A stretch of 64,000 nucleotides of DNA from Pirellulales bacterium. GTDB taxonomy: Bacteria > Planctomycetota > Planctomycetia > Pirellulales > JALHPA01. The position numbers were made by a program, and so were the translations under genes. Below the pieces are notes generated by a model, which was not told the DNA's origin, did no database searches, and worked only from the letters and a program-made list of their open reading frames with translations. The stretch spans positions 1 through 64,000 of the forward strand of contig JANRLT010000001.1 of NCBI GenBank assembly GCA_033762255.1, in the 5' to 3' direction. Below, piece after piece: positions 37,302-47,065 of the stretch. Positions within the stretch are counted from its first letter, which is position 1. Each line of letters opens with the position of its first letter.

Positions 37302-37649
37302 ATTGGCATTGGGAAATTGTGCAAGAACAACTCAGTTGACCCTAAAATCGAGTACCCATCGGGCAGCGGCAAAATTTTGAAAAGAAGCATTCCGTGGGCT
37401 GACGCCCACGGCTACATTCCGTCACCACTGCGTGGTGCAGAGACGATAACTTCTAACCAAGCCTCTATGAACAGCCGCGCATGATAACAAGCCAGCGGCG
37501 GCACATGGCACCCAGCTTTCCCCCGGTAATGCTCGCTTAGGCTCGATCCTGCACAACTAATCAAATGCAAAATGATGAACGCAGAATGCGGAATTGAATT
37601 GCCTGCCCTTCTAAATTCTGCATTCAAACTTCTGACTTTCCCCGCCACC
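37302..37649. other. Spacer containing the right palindromic copy
   Basis: About 350 bases. It holds the repeat copy at 37390-37438 and a short open frame upstream of the remnant gene, nothing else supported. Confidence 0.4.
37390..37438 (-). repeat. Composite palindromic repeat, right copy
   Basis: CCGTGGGC-TGAC-GCCCACGG (37393-37412) followed by CTACATTCCGT and CACCAC-TGC-GTGGTG (37424-37438), the reverse order of the left copy. Confidence 0.75.
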
Positions 37650-38135
37650 TCACCCCCGCGCGGCGTACAATTCCGCGTATTCGACCAGCCATAGATCGAT
37701 CTGGTCAATGAGTCGCGCCACTTGCGCGTCGGTCAGCGGATGATAGAGTGACCGCTGCAAGACTTCCTTATTGCGGATCGTCCCCCGCACGCCAATCTCC
37801 AACACCTGGGCGGTCGAATAAGGCCGCACCGTCACCTCGATCCGGCTGAAAACGGTGCTGGCCTTACCGGAGGCCATTTGCACATCATCCCGGGCGGCGG
37901 CCGCCCCCCACCCCCGGTCCCCCACGACCGATTCCAGCCGAAAACCGGGAAAATGATCCCCCATTTTGCTCAGGCAACTTTCGATGTGTTCCGCCAGTTC
38001 CAACCGATATTGCGAATGCAACCGCCGCAACTGCTCCTCAGTCAAGGCGGCGCGCTGCGCGGCGGCTTTGCTTGCTTGGGCCGATTGGCGGCCACGCTGA
38101 ATAGCCTGGGACAGGCGGGATTCAAAGTCGCTCAT
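37650..38135 (-). CDS. Conserved hypothetical protein next to tex
   Basis: A 161-residue protein. The first 50 residues are helical with an Ala/Gln/Arg bias (LSQAIQRGRQSAQASKAA), suggesting a coiled coil; the rest is a small alpha-beta domain with VVGDRGWGAAAARDDVQ and IEVTVRPYSTAQVLEIGVRG. No export signal. It starts 8 bases after the stop of the Tex gene on the same strand, so they are almost certainly co-transcribed. I recall relatives of this protein in planctomycetes, without known function. Confidence 0.65.
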   Translation of the reverse strand: MSDFESRLSQAIQRGRQSAQASKAAAQRAALTEEQLRRLHSQYRLELAEHIESCLSKMGDHFPGFRLESVVGDRGWGAAAARDDVQMASGKASTVFSRIEVTVRPYSTAQVLEIGVRGTIRNKEVLQRSLYHPLTDAQVARLIDQIDLWLVEYAELYAARG

Positions 38136-38143
38136 ACAGGCCC

Positions 38144-41100
38144 CTAGGTTTGCGAGGGGGGTTCTCCGGCGTTGGCGGAATTGACTTCCGCCGACGCGGG
38201 GGTGACTGTCCCCGCGGAATCCGCCGGTTGAAGGACCGCGGCTTGTTCGCTGGCGGAAGAAGCGGACGGGGGTGTCGGTATGTTTGTTGGCGGCGTTTGC
38301 GGGGCGGGGGCATCCTCCGTCGTTTGCAGTTTGGCAAATTGGAGCAAATCCCCAAAAGTCCGCAGCGGTTCCTTCCCTTGCTTCATTTTTTCGCTCAGGG
38401 GGACCACGGGCTTATTCGATCGAGCCTCGTAAGTGCGCGGCTCGCCTCCTCCCCGCTGGCCACCTTTGTCAAAGCGCCTGCCACCACCGCCGCCACGTCC
38501 CCCAAATTGCCCCCGATCGCCCGCTTGACCACGATCACCGCCGCGATATCCTCCCTGACCCCCGCGATTGCCCATGCCACCTCGGTTATCCGGTCCACCG
38601 CGATTTTCCTGCCGAGTATCTCCGCCGGGGGGAGCCTCTGCCGCGGTCCCTTCGCCCACGGGGGGTGCGGCAGGAGCATCGGAGCGCGGGCCTCCCGGAC
38701 GGCTGCCAAATTTATTGCCAAATTTTCCTTTACCCCCCCCAAATTTCTTTTGAAATTGTTCAATAGGGGGGCCCAGCATGTTCCGCTGGCGGGGGGCGTT
38801 ATCTGTTTGAGGATTCCCACCACGTCCCCGTGCACCAGACCCAGCATCGCCTCCCGGCCCTCCTGTGCCACCAGGTCCCGCCGTCGCGGGACGTGGTCCG
38901 CGCGAACGATCACCACCGGGACGATTTCCGTCTGGGCGGGGGCCGCGCGGCGGGCGGTTTTCTCCACCGGGTCCGCCAGCCTCTGCTCCGGCGGGTTGGG
39001 GGCGATCTCCTGGCTGGCGGGGGGGACGATCCCCACGTGGGGGCCGGTCCCCCTGGGGACGTGGTCCGCGCGGGGGTCGTTCTCCGCGGGGAGCTCCCTC
39101 ACCACCGGCGCCTTCACGCTGGCCGCCTTCACGTTGGCGCGGGGCACGGGGGTCAAATCGCTTTGTCCCCGGCGCAATCATGGTCAGGGAGACACGCCGG
39201 CGGTTTTTATCAATTTCTAACACCCAGACTTTGACAATATCGCCGACGGAGACCAACTCATGCGGATCGCGGACAAAGCGGTTGGCCAGTTGGCTGACAT
39301 GGACCAGACCGCTATCGTGCAGGCCGATATCCACAAATGCGCCAAAATCAACGACATTCAGGACCGAGCCGGTCAGTTCCATGCCGACGGACAGGTCGTC
39401 CAGCTTGAGAATGCCCCGTTTAAAGATCGGCGGGGGAAGGTCCTCGCGCGGGTCGCGTCCCGGGCGGGTCAGTTGGGTAAAGATATCCGCTAAAGAGAGC
39501 TGGCCCACATGCAGTTCGCTGGCCAGCGCCACGGCATCCAGCGATTTGACTTTTTCGGATAATTCGGCGGCAGTTTCTTTTTTGGCCAGGTCGGCCTCGG
39601 CATAGCTCAGGCGCGAGAGGACTTCCCGGGCAGCTGCATAACTTTCGGGATGGATCCAAGTGGCGTCCAGGGCGTGTTCGCCATCAACAATTTTCAAAAA
39701 ACCAGCCGCCTGCACAAAGCTGGCTTCGCCAAAGCCGGGCACGGATTTTAATTGCTCGCGCGACTTAAACGGCCCCTGCTGGGTGCGGTATTCATAAATC
39801 TGCCGGGCCTTGAGTTGATTTAACCCCGACACGTACCGTAAAAGGGCGGGGCTGGCGGTGTTCAGGTCCACGCCGACGTAATTCACACAGGATTCGACCA
39901 CGGCGTCCAGCGACGCCCGCAGGTGCTTGGCCTTAACATCGTGCTGGTAGAGGCCGACGCCCAGGTTGGCGGGGTCGATCTTGACCAGTTCGCTGAGGGG
40001 GTCGAGCATGCGTCGACCGATAGAGATCGCCCCGCGCAGCGTGGCGTCGTAGTTGGGAAACTCTTCACGGCCCAGTTGGCTAGTGGAATAGACGCTGGCT
40101 CCGGCCTCATTGACGATCATGTAGGCCAGTGGTTCGTCCTTAAGCTCTTCGGCCAGGATCTCGGCGACAAATTCCTCGGTCTCGCGGCAAGCGGTGCCGT
40201 TGCCAATGGCCAGGGCGTTGACGTTATGTTGCTTGATCCATTCGACCAGTTTGGCGCGCCCCTCGGCCTTGCGTTCGGCCTTGCCAATGATATGGATCAC
40301 GCCATGGTCCAGCAAATTGCCAAATTCGTCCAGGACGGCGATCTTGCACCCACTTTTAAAGCCCGGGTCCAGCGCCAAGACCCGCCGCGCGCGGACCGGG
40401 GCCTGGAGCAGCAAGTTGCGCAGATTTTTGGCAAAGACATCAACCGCGTGCGTTTCGGCAAAGTCGGTCAGTTCGCGGCGTACTTCGCGTTCCAGACTGG
40501 GTATGACCAGCCTGGCGAGAGCGTCCTTGGCACAGGCGCGTAAAAAGTCCGCGTGGGGATGTTCGGGCGGAACCAGCAGGTTTTCGGCCAGTTTGTGCAA
40601 AGCTTCAAAGTCGGCATCCACGCGGACGCGTAAAATTTTGGCCCGTTCCCCACGGTTAAGGGCCAAGATTCGATGCGGCGGGATGCGCGAAAGCTGCTCT
40701 TGATACTCAAAGTAATCCCGAAATTCCTGCTCGAGGGGATTTTCCGGCTTTTTGTCGGCTTTTTTACTATCCGCTCGCTTGCCAGCGGGTTTTTTGTCTG
40801 ATCCTTTTTTTGCGCCACTTTCCGTCGCGTTCCCCACCGGAACAGCGCCCGGCACGCTCTCTGCGTTTGTGGCGGTGCCACCCGCGGGATCAGCGGCTGC
40901 GACCTCTGTCGGCGTTTCACCAGCCACAATCGCGGCGGCTCCATCCTGTCCGGCAATAGGCTCACTGGCAGTCAAATCATGGACGGCCGGATCAGTCGGT
41001 GCAATTTCGGTAACTGCGGTTTCGGGAGCCAGTTCAGTTGGTGCGGATGCAAGGGGTGCCGAGTTCAACACCGGCACCGCCGCCGCTAGATCGGCAAAGA

Positions 41101-42046
41101 CCTGCTCCGCCGTCTCCACGGATGCCACGGCCTGATCGATTTGTGCCGTTACATCAGGGGCAATTGCGCTATCCCCCGCCGCGGGCGCAACTTCTTTGGC
41201 TGACGCGGCATCATTCCCGTCGCTTGCCATCGCCTGATGACCCGTCTCATGATGATCCGTTGCCAGAGTTTGATCCAAATCGGAACCGGCCACTGCGGTG
41301 TTGACCTGTTCCGCATTCGCCAATTCCGCACTGGCTATCCCTGAGCTAGCCTGTTCACCCGTGGCCTGATCGATACTCTCGGGCGCGTCTCCGCCAGATG
41401 GCGGGATCGTGGAGTTTTCCTTGGGGGTTTCCGACTTTTTGTCCGTCTCGATCCGGGTGCTGACCAATACGCCCGACTTTTTGAACACCCGGCGCAGTTT
41501 TTCACGCAGGTCGGCCCGTTCGCTAAAGTCCTCCGCCAGAATGTGTCCCACGCCCAGCAGCACATCCGCCACGGTGGGAAGCTGCTTATCGGAATTGATA
41601 AAATCCGCCGCCCGCAGATCTAGATTCAGGGCCGCTTCCGCCCCGGTAAGAATCTCCAGGGCCAGCGGCTCTAGCTGCCGTTCGCGGGCCAGCGTGGCCA
41701 GCGTTTGCTTCTTGGGCTTGTAGGGAAGATACAGATCTTCCAGTCGCTTGATATTTTCGGCTCCGCTGATAGCGGCGGCTAACTCGGGCGTTAATTTGCC
41801 CTGGGAGTCGATCGAGCGGAGGATTGTTTGCTTTCGCTCGGCCAGCAAACGCAACTTCGTCACCCGGTCTTCGATTTGACGAATCTGTTCTTCGTCCAGA
41901 CCGCCGGTTTGATCCTTGCGGTAACGGGTGATAAAGGGGATGGTGTTGCCATCATCCAGTAAGCGAACGACATTCTCGACACTGTGTAACGACAGGCCAA
42001 GACCATGGGCCACAGGGGCCAGATCAATCGTGGTGGTCAAGCTCAT
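38144..42046 (-). CDS. tex: Oversized Tex-family RNA-binding transcription accessory protein
   Basis: Tex is a nucleic-acid-binding transcription accessory protein, related to eukaryotic Spt6. This copy is 1300 residues against the usual 750-800. Normal parts: N-terminal helical domain (1-198; NVVRLLDDGNTIPFITRYR), YqgF nuclease-like domain (LALDPGFKSGCKIAVLD near 560), helix-hairpin-helix repeats (GVDLNTASPALLRYVSG, SREQLKSVPGFGEASF) and S1 domain (GSVLNVVDFGAFVDIGLHDS, about 890-955). Extra parts: an Ala/Glu/Asp-rich insert of about 240 residues at 199-437 ending in a Lys-rich stretch, and a C-terminal tail from about 960 rich in Gly, Arg and Pro with RGG motifs. Both extras look disordered. 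Confidence 0.92.
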   Translation of the reverse strand: MSLTTTIDLAPVAHGLGLSLHSVENVVRLLDDGNTIPFITRYRKDQTGGLDEEQIRQIEDRVTKLRLLAERKQTILRSIDSQGKLTPELAAAISGAENIKRLEDLYLPYKPKKQTLATLARERQLEPLALEILTGAEAALNLDLRAADFINSDKQLPTVADVLLGVGHILAEDFSERADLREKLRRVFKKSGVLVSTRIETDKKSETPKENSTIPPSGGDAPESIDQATGEQASSGIASAELANAEQVNTAVAGSDLDQTLATDHHETGHQAMASDGNDAASAKEVAPAAGDSAIAPDVTAQIDQAVASVETAEQVFADLAAAVPVLNSAPLASAPTELAPETAVTEIAPTDPAVHDLTASEPIAGQDGAAAIVAGETPTEVAAADPAGGTATNAESVPGAVPVGNATESGAKKGSDKKPAGKRADSKKADKKPENPLEQEFRDYFEYQEQLSRIPPHRILALNRGERAKILRVRVDADFEALHKLAENLLVPPEHPHADFLRACAKDALARLVIPSLEREVRRELTDFAETHAVDVFAKNLRNLLLQAPVRARRVLALDPGFKSGCKIAVLDEFGNLLDHGVIHIIGKAERKAEGRAKLVEWIKQHNVNALAIGNGTACRETEEFVAEILAEELKDEPLAYMIVNEAGASVYSTSQLGREEFPNYDATLRGAISIGRRMLDPLSELVKIDPANLGVGLYQHDVKAKHLRASLDAVVESCVNYVGVDLNTASPALLRYVSGLNQLKARQIYEYRTQQGPFKSREQLKSVPGFGEASFVQAAGFLKIVDGEHALDATWIHPESYAAAREVLSRLSYAEADLAKKETAAELSEKVKSLDAVALASELHVGQLSLADIFTQLTRPGRDPREDLPPPIFKRGILKLDDLSVGMELTGSVLNVVDFGAFVDIGLHDSGLVHVSQLANRFVRDPHELVSVGDIVKVWVLEIDKNRRRVSLTMIAPGTKRFDPRAPRQREGGQREGAGGEGAPRGERPPRGPRPQGDRPPRGDRPPRQPGDRPQPAGAEAGGPGGENRPPRGPRPDGNRPGGDRSRGPRPATAGPGGTGGPGGDAGSGARGRGGNPQTDNAPRQRNMLGPPIEQFQKKFGGGKGKFGNKFGSRPGGPRSDAPAAPPVGEGTAAEAPPGGDTRQENRGGPDNRGGMGNRGGQGGYRGGDRGQAGDRGQFGGRGGGGGRRFDKGGQRGGGEPRTYEARSNKPVVPLSEKMKQGKEPLRTFGDLLQFAKLQTTEDAPAPQTPPTNIPTPPSASSASEQAAVLQPADSAGTVTPASAEVNSANAGEPPSQT

Positions 42047-42461
42047 CGGGAGAGATCACCGAATTACAACAAAATGGGGGGTCATCAGGTGGGGACGACT
42101 GTCCCGACGACCACGTCCCAAGCGCAGTACGCCAAATTTGGATTATTTCTACCTACGAAATCGTCCCGCAATCTATTCTTTTTAGGCTAGCATTGTCAAG
42201 CAGGGGAAATGTTTACCCACAAACAGCGCGTCCCATCCCCCCTCTCCGGGAAAAAATTGCATCCCATTTGTTAGTTGCTGGCAGCCTTTTGCTGTTAAAA
42301 TGGCAAATTTCGGAATTTTCCCTCATATTTCGCCTCATAAGCGCCGATGAATACGCCCACAGGCTGGAATTGCACTCGCAAAGCAAAGGATTGCGATAGC
42401 GGGTGCCCGCACAGAATGCTGTGAATTCCGGCAATTTACAAACAACCCTGTCGACGTAAGG
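42047..42461. other. Spacer upstream of tex
   Basis: About 415 bases. Divergent promoter region for tex and the small plus-strand gene; no gene or repeat supported. Confidence 0.4.
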
Positions 42462-42473
42462 ATGCGTCTATCT

Positions 42474-42716
42474 ATGGTGCGAAGCGCGCTCAAAGTCTAC
42501 TGTGGGCCGGAGGATTCCGCCGATAACCGGCTGTCCCTATGTGACCACCCCCATTCCGTGACGGTTCCCCTGGGCGAAATTCTGCCAATGCTGGCGGACG
42601 CGGTTCAAAGCCGTCGGACCTGGCTAGTGGATTTTGCCAATGACGGAGTGACCATTAGCACGGATTTATACGAAGTCATCCTGGCTTACCAGCATTATCG
42701 TCGGCCTTCCGCCTAA
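42474..42716 (+). CDS. Small conserved hypothetical protein
   Basis: An 80-residue protein from the ATG at 42474 (a GTG-type or earlier ATG at 42462 is possible). Sequence MVRSALKVYCGPED at the start and LYEVILAYQHYRRPSA at the end look like a compact alpha-beta fold. I remember close relatives in other planctomycetes, with the same Y-x-H-Y-R-R-P-S-A end. No signal peptide. Function unknown. Confidence 0.6.
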   Translation: MVRSALKVYCGPEDSADNRLSLCDHPHSVTVPLGEILPMLADAVQSRRTWLVDFANDGVTISTDLYEVILAYQHYRRPSA

Positions 42717-43141
42717 ATTGGGCAAATTCCCCAGACGCCCACTTTTGGGGCATGGCAGTAACCGAGCATATTTCACTCTTGTAACAACACAGCACGCCAC
42801 CAGAGATAACTCTCGGTGGCGTGATTGCGTTTGAGGGTCATATAGTATCTATCCCGGTCCGTGATGTTAGGGGTGCTCTTAACACCGCTAGCGGGGCCCA
42901 CGACGTGGATAGGTAGTTGGTCAGCCTGCCATTTTGACAGAAATTGTCATTTGGTCGCCCTGGAAATGTTTTTTTATCCCGCGGACTTTTCTGTCTGAGG
43001 CGTTTGTCCTGTCTGAAACTCTAGGCGAGGGCCATGGGCAAGAGCGGACAGGAAAAGTGGTTTTTGGATGCTGGTTTTTGGTTTTGGCAAGCCAACCTGG
43101 GTGGCCGTGATCGAGCCTGTCTTGAAATTTGTATTTTCATC
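42717..43141. other. Convergent spacer
   Basis: About 425 bases between two converging genes. The hairpin at 42793-42823 is the only structure recognised. Confidence 0.4.
42793..42823. terminator. Hairpin between converging genes, possible bidirectional terminator
   Basis: CACGCCACC-AGAGATAACTCTC-GGTGGCGTG: 9-bp perfect stem plus an inner AGAG/CTCT pair. Lies between converging genes. No T-run beyond ATTGCGTTT. Confidence 0.45.
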
Positions 43142-44878
43142 CTAAAACCTGACTGTGAACTGGACATACGTAAAGTCAAGTTCGTTTCCCACCGGCCGCA
43201 GGTTCTTGACAAAGTCCCCGGCAAAGAAGTGGCTGTAGCCAAATAGCACATCGGTGTTGGGGTTAAAATTGTACTGCCACGTCAGATCCAGCTCTTGGCC
43301 AACATAGCTGCCCGCATTGCCCGTGGGGTCAAATAAAATCGGCGTGCCGCCCGCGTTATACAGCGCGTCCCGCGGTGAATCCAGGAAAAAGATATGGTGC
43401 CAAATCAGGAACGTGCTCTTTTTGCCGGTGGCCAGCGTTAACTGCAGGTTTATATCGTGGATGTTTTGCCGCGCGACCAAATCCATAAAACCAAAGTATC
43501 TGTGTACCAGGCCAAAATACTGAAAGAACGTCCCATGCACTGCATCATTGGGGTCTTGGTCACCCGAGGCGTAGTCGTAGTACAGCATGAGTTTGGGTTT
43601 GTATTGACGTTTGCTCCAGTCGCGTCCCAGGCCGGCGGTGGCAAAACCGGCGGACTGTGTTTGCTGGCCAAAGTCTCCAAACTGATACCCCCCCTCGCAG
43701 TCCCAAAACAGCGACCCGTCGCCAAAGTAATCTAGCTGCTTCCCCGACCACCGCATGGCAAACAGCATCGGATCATAATCCACCGGAAAGAACTGCGTGC
43801 CGGGCCCTTCATATTCGGCAAAGCGTAAAAAGTAAAAATCATAGGTCTGGTCTTTTTTGCCTTTGTAGGTCGTATACAACCCGATGAACTCCTGGCTGTC
43901 GTCCGCGCTGTCAAAGTTGCGATCCCCATTAACGTGCTGGGACGCCGGGACCGGCCTCACCCAAAATCCGTCCATGTTCCATTCCTTGCTGGCGTACCAA
44001 ATCTTCGCCCCGTCAAATGTCCGCCGAGTATTCGCCCAGTCCAGGGGAGAGATCAACCGCTGTTCGCCATAGATGAGTTCCTGGCGGCCGACGCGGGCCT
44101 TGTATTTTCCCTCGCCATTATTGTACAGCAACAAATCGCCAAAGAGATTTTGCGCGTCAAAGCGGTTTTCCTCGATGACGCGCGGGGGGAAGTCCTCGTA
44201 GTTGCTTTGTGCGTCCAGGGCTTCGGCGTACAGCCGGACCAGCTCGCCGATCTCGGCATTGGCATACAACCGCACGCGATGCAACAAAAACTCATCGCTG
44301 GTGTTGCTAAAGTTAGTTCCGCGCAAATTGCTTTCGTTGTGATACCGCGCGCGGTACTCGCCACCAAAGTCCAGATAAGTGCAATCCCCGAGCTGCCACC
44401 GCTTTAGCCGATGTCCATAAAATTTGTCCTGCGATAATTGCTCAAAGTCATTGTCATAGAACACCCCTTTAAATGGCGGAGGGGGCGGGGGAGTGGGCTT
44501 CTTCTTAGCGGGGGGTTTTTCTGCTTCTGCACTGCCGCCAGCGGTGGGATTCGCGACTCCCTGGGGGGCCATCGCGTCCAAATTTTCCAGATGATCCAGT
44601 GCTTCCAGATTGCTGGCCGGTTCTACTAGTTCCTCCTCGGTCCCGGCATTCAATTCGGTATCTAACGCAACCGCCCCCTCCTTCGAACTCTCCACATCCC
44701 CCATGTCAAAAGCTTCCCCCACAGACAAGGAGGGCTCAGGCAAGGGGGCCAAACGGGGCGCGCTGGCCACGGGCCGGGCGTTTTGCTCCACCTCTTGTTG
44801 ACCCTGGCTAAATTCCGGGGCGAAAAATCCAATCGCGGCGCACAAGGCAATCCTACGTAAACGAGCCAGTGGCGACAT
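43142..44878 (-). CDS. Alginate-export-type outer-membrane porin
   Basis: A 578-residue exported protein: signal-like start (ALCAAIGFFAPEFSQG), a long Pro/Glu-rich linker (residues about 30-135, including KKKPTPPPPPPFKG), then a beta barrel with motifs typical of the AlgE/alginate-export family: YLDFGGEYRARYHNE, EFLLHRVRLYANAEIG, YKARVGRQELIYGEQRLIS, DWANTRRTFDGAKI, ending FTVRF, an aromatic outer-membrane signature. It would transport anionic polysaccharide or oligomers; transport direction is not shown. No alg genes nearby. Confidence 0.85.
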   Translation of the reverse strand: MSPLARLRRIALCAAIGFFAPEFSQGQQEVEQNARPVASAPRLAPLPEPSLSVGEAFDMGDVESSKEGAVALDTELNAGTEEELVEPASNLEALDHLENLDAMAPQGVANPTAGGSAEAEKPPAKKKPTPPPPPPFKGVFYDNDFEQLSQDKFYGHRLKRWQLGDCTYLDFGGEYRARYHNESNLRGTNFSNTSDEFLLHRVRLYANAEIGELVRLYAEALDAQSNYEDFPPRVIEENRFDAQNLFGDLLLYNNGEGKYKARVGRQELIYGEQRLISPLDWANTRRTFDGAKIWYASKEWNMDGFWVRPVPASQHVNGDRNFDSADDSQEFIGLYTTYKGKKDQTYDFYFLRFAEYEGPGTQFFPVDYDPMLFAMRWSGKQLDYFGDGSLFWDCEGGYQFGDFGQQTQSAGFATAGLGRDWSKRQYKPKLMLYYDYASGDQDPNDAVHGTFFQYFGLVHRYFGFMDLVARQNIHDINLQLTLATGKKSTFLIWHHIFFLDSPRDALYNAGGTPILFDPTGNAGSYVGQELDLTWQYNFNPNTDVLFGYSHFFAGDFVKNLRPVGNELDFTYVQFTVRF

Positions 44879-45694
44879 TGTTCAATCCTTGAACAAAAAG
44901 CATTCATAAAACCCTGCCGGGACATAGCCGGCGGGTTTTCAAAAAATCAGGCGGGAACAGAAGGCAGGCGGGTAAATCTTGCAGGCTTGGATTATCTTCG
45001 TACCACCACGATTCAATCCATCAAAAAAATCCTCAAAAGTTAGACATCTCTAAGTCCATGATAAATCACCACTTATGAGATTTATTCTATGCCTGACAGG
45101 ATTTCGCGCAGCCTGCCAGTTTTTTGCACACTGACGCTGTTGAGCCTGCATGACCACATGGCCAACGCTTGCCTGCGAAATATGCAATGCCAGGACTAGG
45201 GTATTTTAACAGTGCTGTTGAGCAGGCTCATAATTTATTTTAAATCGCAATGGCAAAGCGATTTATAACAATTCAAAAATCCTACGAACCATCTTTGGCA
45301 CAGTGGTTGCCAAAGGATAGTCCACCAACTGGAACTCCATCTGTTCAGCGACCTTTCCGGCGGAGGGAAGCGGTTTGCAAAACGGGCTGGCGAATGCCAC
45401 GGCAACAACGGTCAGCCATTCAATTCCGCGCATGCCACTTATAGTACCTTTCCTTCGAAACTCACAGCCAAGCCCTGCTGGGGGCGATTTTGGTCAAGCC
45501 CCCCCACTCCCCCAACCGCAATCCTCGCGTCCCGCGCGAATGATTCTCTGTGAAGTAGCGGAATTCGACGTGTCATTACCCCGTAGCGGAATTCACCAGA
45601 ATTCCGAAAAACACGCAATCCACATCAGAACAGCGGCGAGTTCCTAGACTTGCCTATTTGCCTAGAACTCTGGCGAGTTCTGCTACCGTCAACC
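44879..45694. other. Spacer between porin and DUF1501 gene
   Basis: About 815 bases. It holds the hairpin at 44908-44939 near the porin start, and AGCGGAATTC occurs twice in the right part (about 45558 and 45586). No gene supported. Confidence 0.4.
44908..44939 (-). terminator. Strong hairpin upstream of the porin gene
   Basis: On the minus strand AAAACCCGCCGGC-TATGTC-CCGGCAGGGTTTT: an 11-12-bp stem with one bulge. Could terminate read-through from the DUF1501 side or act in the porin leader. Confidence 0.4.
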
Positions 45695-46969
45695 CTAGGC
45701 AAACAATTCCTTGATGACCTTGCCGCTATTGGCGATTTTCATGGGGCGGCCGTTCTTGCTGGTAAAGGTGGTTTCCAGGGAAATATCCAACGCCTTGAGC
45801 ACGCTGGCCATCAGGTCCTGCGAGGTGTAGGCCTCGCTGGTGACCTCTGTCCCGTCGGAGTTGGTTTGACCGACGGCCAAGCCTTGCTTGAACCCGCCGC
45901 CCCCAACGACCACGCTCCAACTACGGGCCCAGTGGTCGCGTCCCGCCGCGCCATTGATACGCGGGGTGCGGCCAAACTCGCCCATCCAAATCACCACGGT
46001 GTCCTGCCACATCCCCCGTTCAACCAGATCGCCCACCAGGGCGCTCATGGCCTTATCCATTTCGGGCAATTTTTGATTCTGCAGCGTCGGGAAAATATTG
46101 TTGTGATTATCCCATCCCCCCAGATCGACTTCGACAAAGGGGACGCCGACTTCAACCAGACGACGGGCCATCAGGCAACTACGGCCAAAACCGGTCATGC
46201 CATAGCGGTCGCGCACGGCCTGCGGTTCGTTATTGACGCGGAACGCGTCCATTTGCTTGCTGGTCATCAGGTTCCAGGTTTTCTTTTGGACGTTCAGATG
46301 GTCCAGCGCCGCCGGGCCGCGATTTTGGGCGATAAAATTGCTTTCCATGGAATCCAGCATCGCCCGCCGCAAGGCCAGTTGCTTGCCATTCAGGCCCATA
46401 TTGAGATCCCGCACGTCGCCATTGGCATTCACCACAAAGGGCGCCCAGGTCATGCCCAAGAAGCCCGGGCCAACGCTGCCGCCGCCAACCGACACAAAGG
46501 GGGGAATCTCTAAATATGGAACCTGATCGACCAATTCATGGGCGATGACCGACCCATAGCCGGGATGTTCGATATTGGGATTGGGGACGTAACCGGTGTG
46601 CATGTAGTAGCGGCCGCGGCCATGGTCCGCCTCGCGGGTGCTCATACTGCGGACGATGGACATATGCTTCATCAGCTTGGCCATTTCGGGCAGATGTTCG
46701 CAAATTTGCACGCCATCGGCGCTGGTGGCGATGGGCTTGAACTGGCCACCGGTGGGTGCGCCGGGCTTGAGATCCCACAGGTCGATCGTGGAGGGGCCGC
46801 CCCCCATCCATAACAAGATCGCGGCCTTGTGCTTTTGCCGCATATCCTGCGCATTGACCATGAGGGTGTTGGTAAAGTTGATCGCCGGCGCGGCCATCAG
46901 CGCCGAAGCGCCCGCCACATGGCTCATAAAGTGACGGCGGGACATGCCCGCGGGAATGGCATTGAACAT
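45695..46969 (-). CDS. DUF1501 twin-arginine exported protein
   Basis: A 424-residue DUF1501 protein (sulfatase-like, PF07394), one of the hallmark expansions of planctomycetes. A twin-arginine signal starts SRRHFMSHVAGASALMAAPA. Core motifs follow: ILLWMGGGPSTIDLWDLKPG (about residue 50), NADHGRGRYY-type EADHGRGRYYMHTG, WDNHNNIFPTL (active-site-like) and IWMGEFGRTPRING near the end. The gene is followed on the minus strand, at higher coordinates, by its typical DUF1549/1553 partner. Exact function is unknown; these proteins are thought to work on sulfated polymers. Confidence 0.9.
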   Translation of the reverse strand: MFNAIPAGMSRRHFMSHVAGASALMAAPAINFTNTLMVNAQDMRQKHKAAILLWMGGGPSTIDLWDLKPGAPTGGQFKPIATSADGVQICEHLPEMAKLMKHMSIVRSMSTREADHGRGRYYMHTGYVPNPNIEHPGYGSVIAHELVDQVPYLEIPPFVSVGGGSVGPGFLGMTWAPFVVNANGDVRDLNMGLNGKQLALRRAMLDSMESNFIAQNRGPAALDHLNVQKKTWNLMTSKQMDAFRVNNEPQAVRDRYGMTGFGRSCLMARRLVEVGVPFVEVDLGGWDNHNNIFPTLQNQKLPEMDKAMSALVGDLVERGMWQDTVVIWMGEFGRTPRINGAAGRDHWARSWSVVVGGGGFKQGLAVGQTNSDGTEVTSEAYTSQDLMASVLKALDISLETTFTSKNGRPMKIANSGKVIKELFA

Positions 46970-47065
46970 GGTGGAAAAGTGGAAAGTGGGGAGTGGATGG
47001 TGAAGAGAGAAGAGTGGATCGTGGTCAGTGGATACTGAAGTGTACTGTGCAGTAAGAAATCAGCT

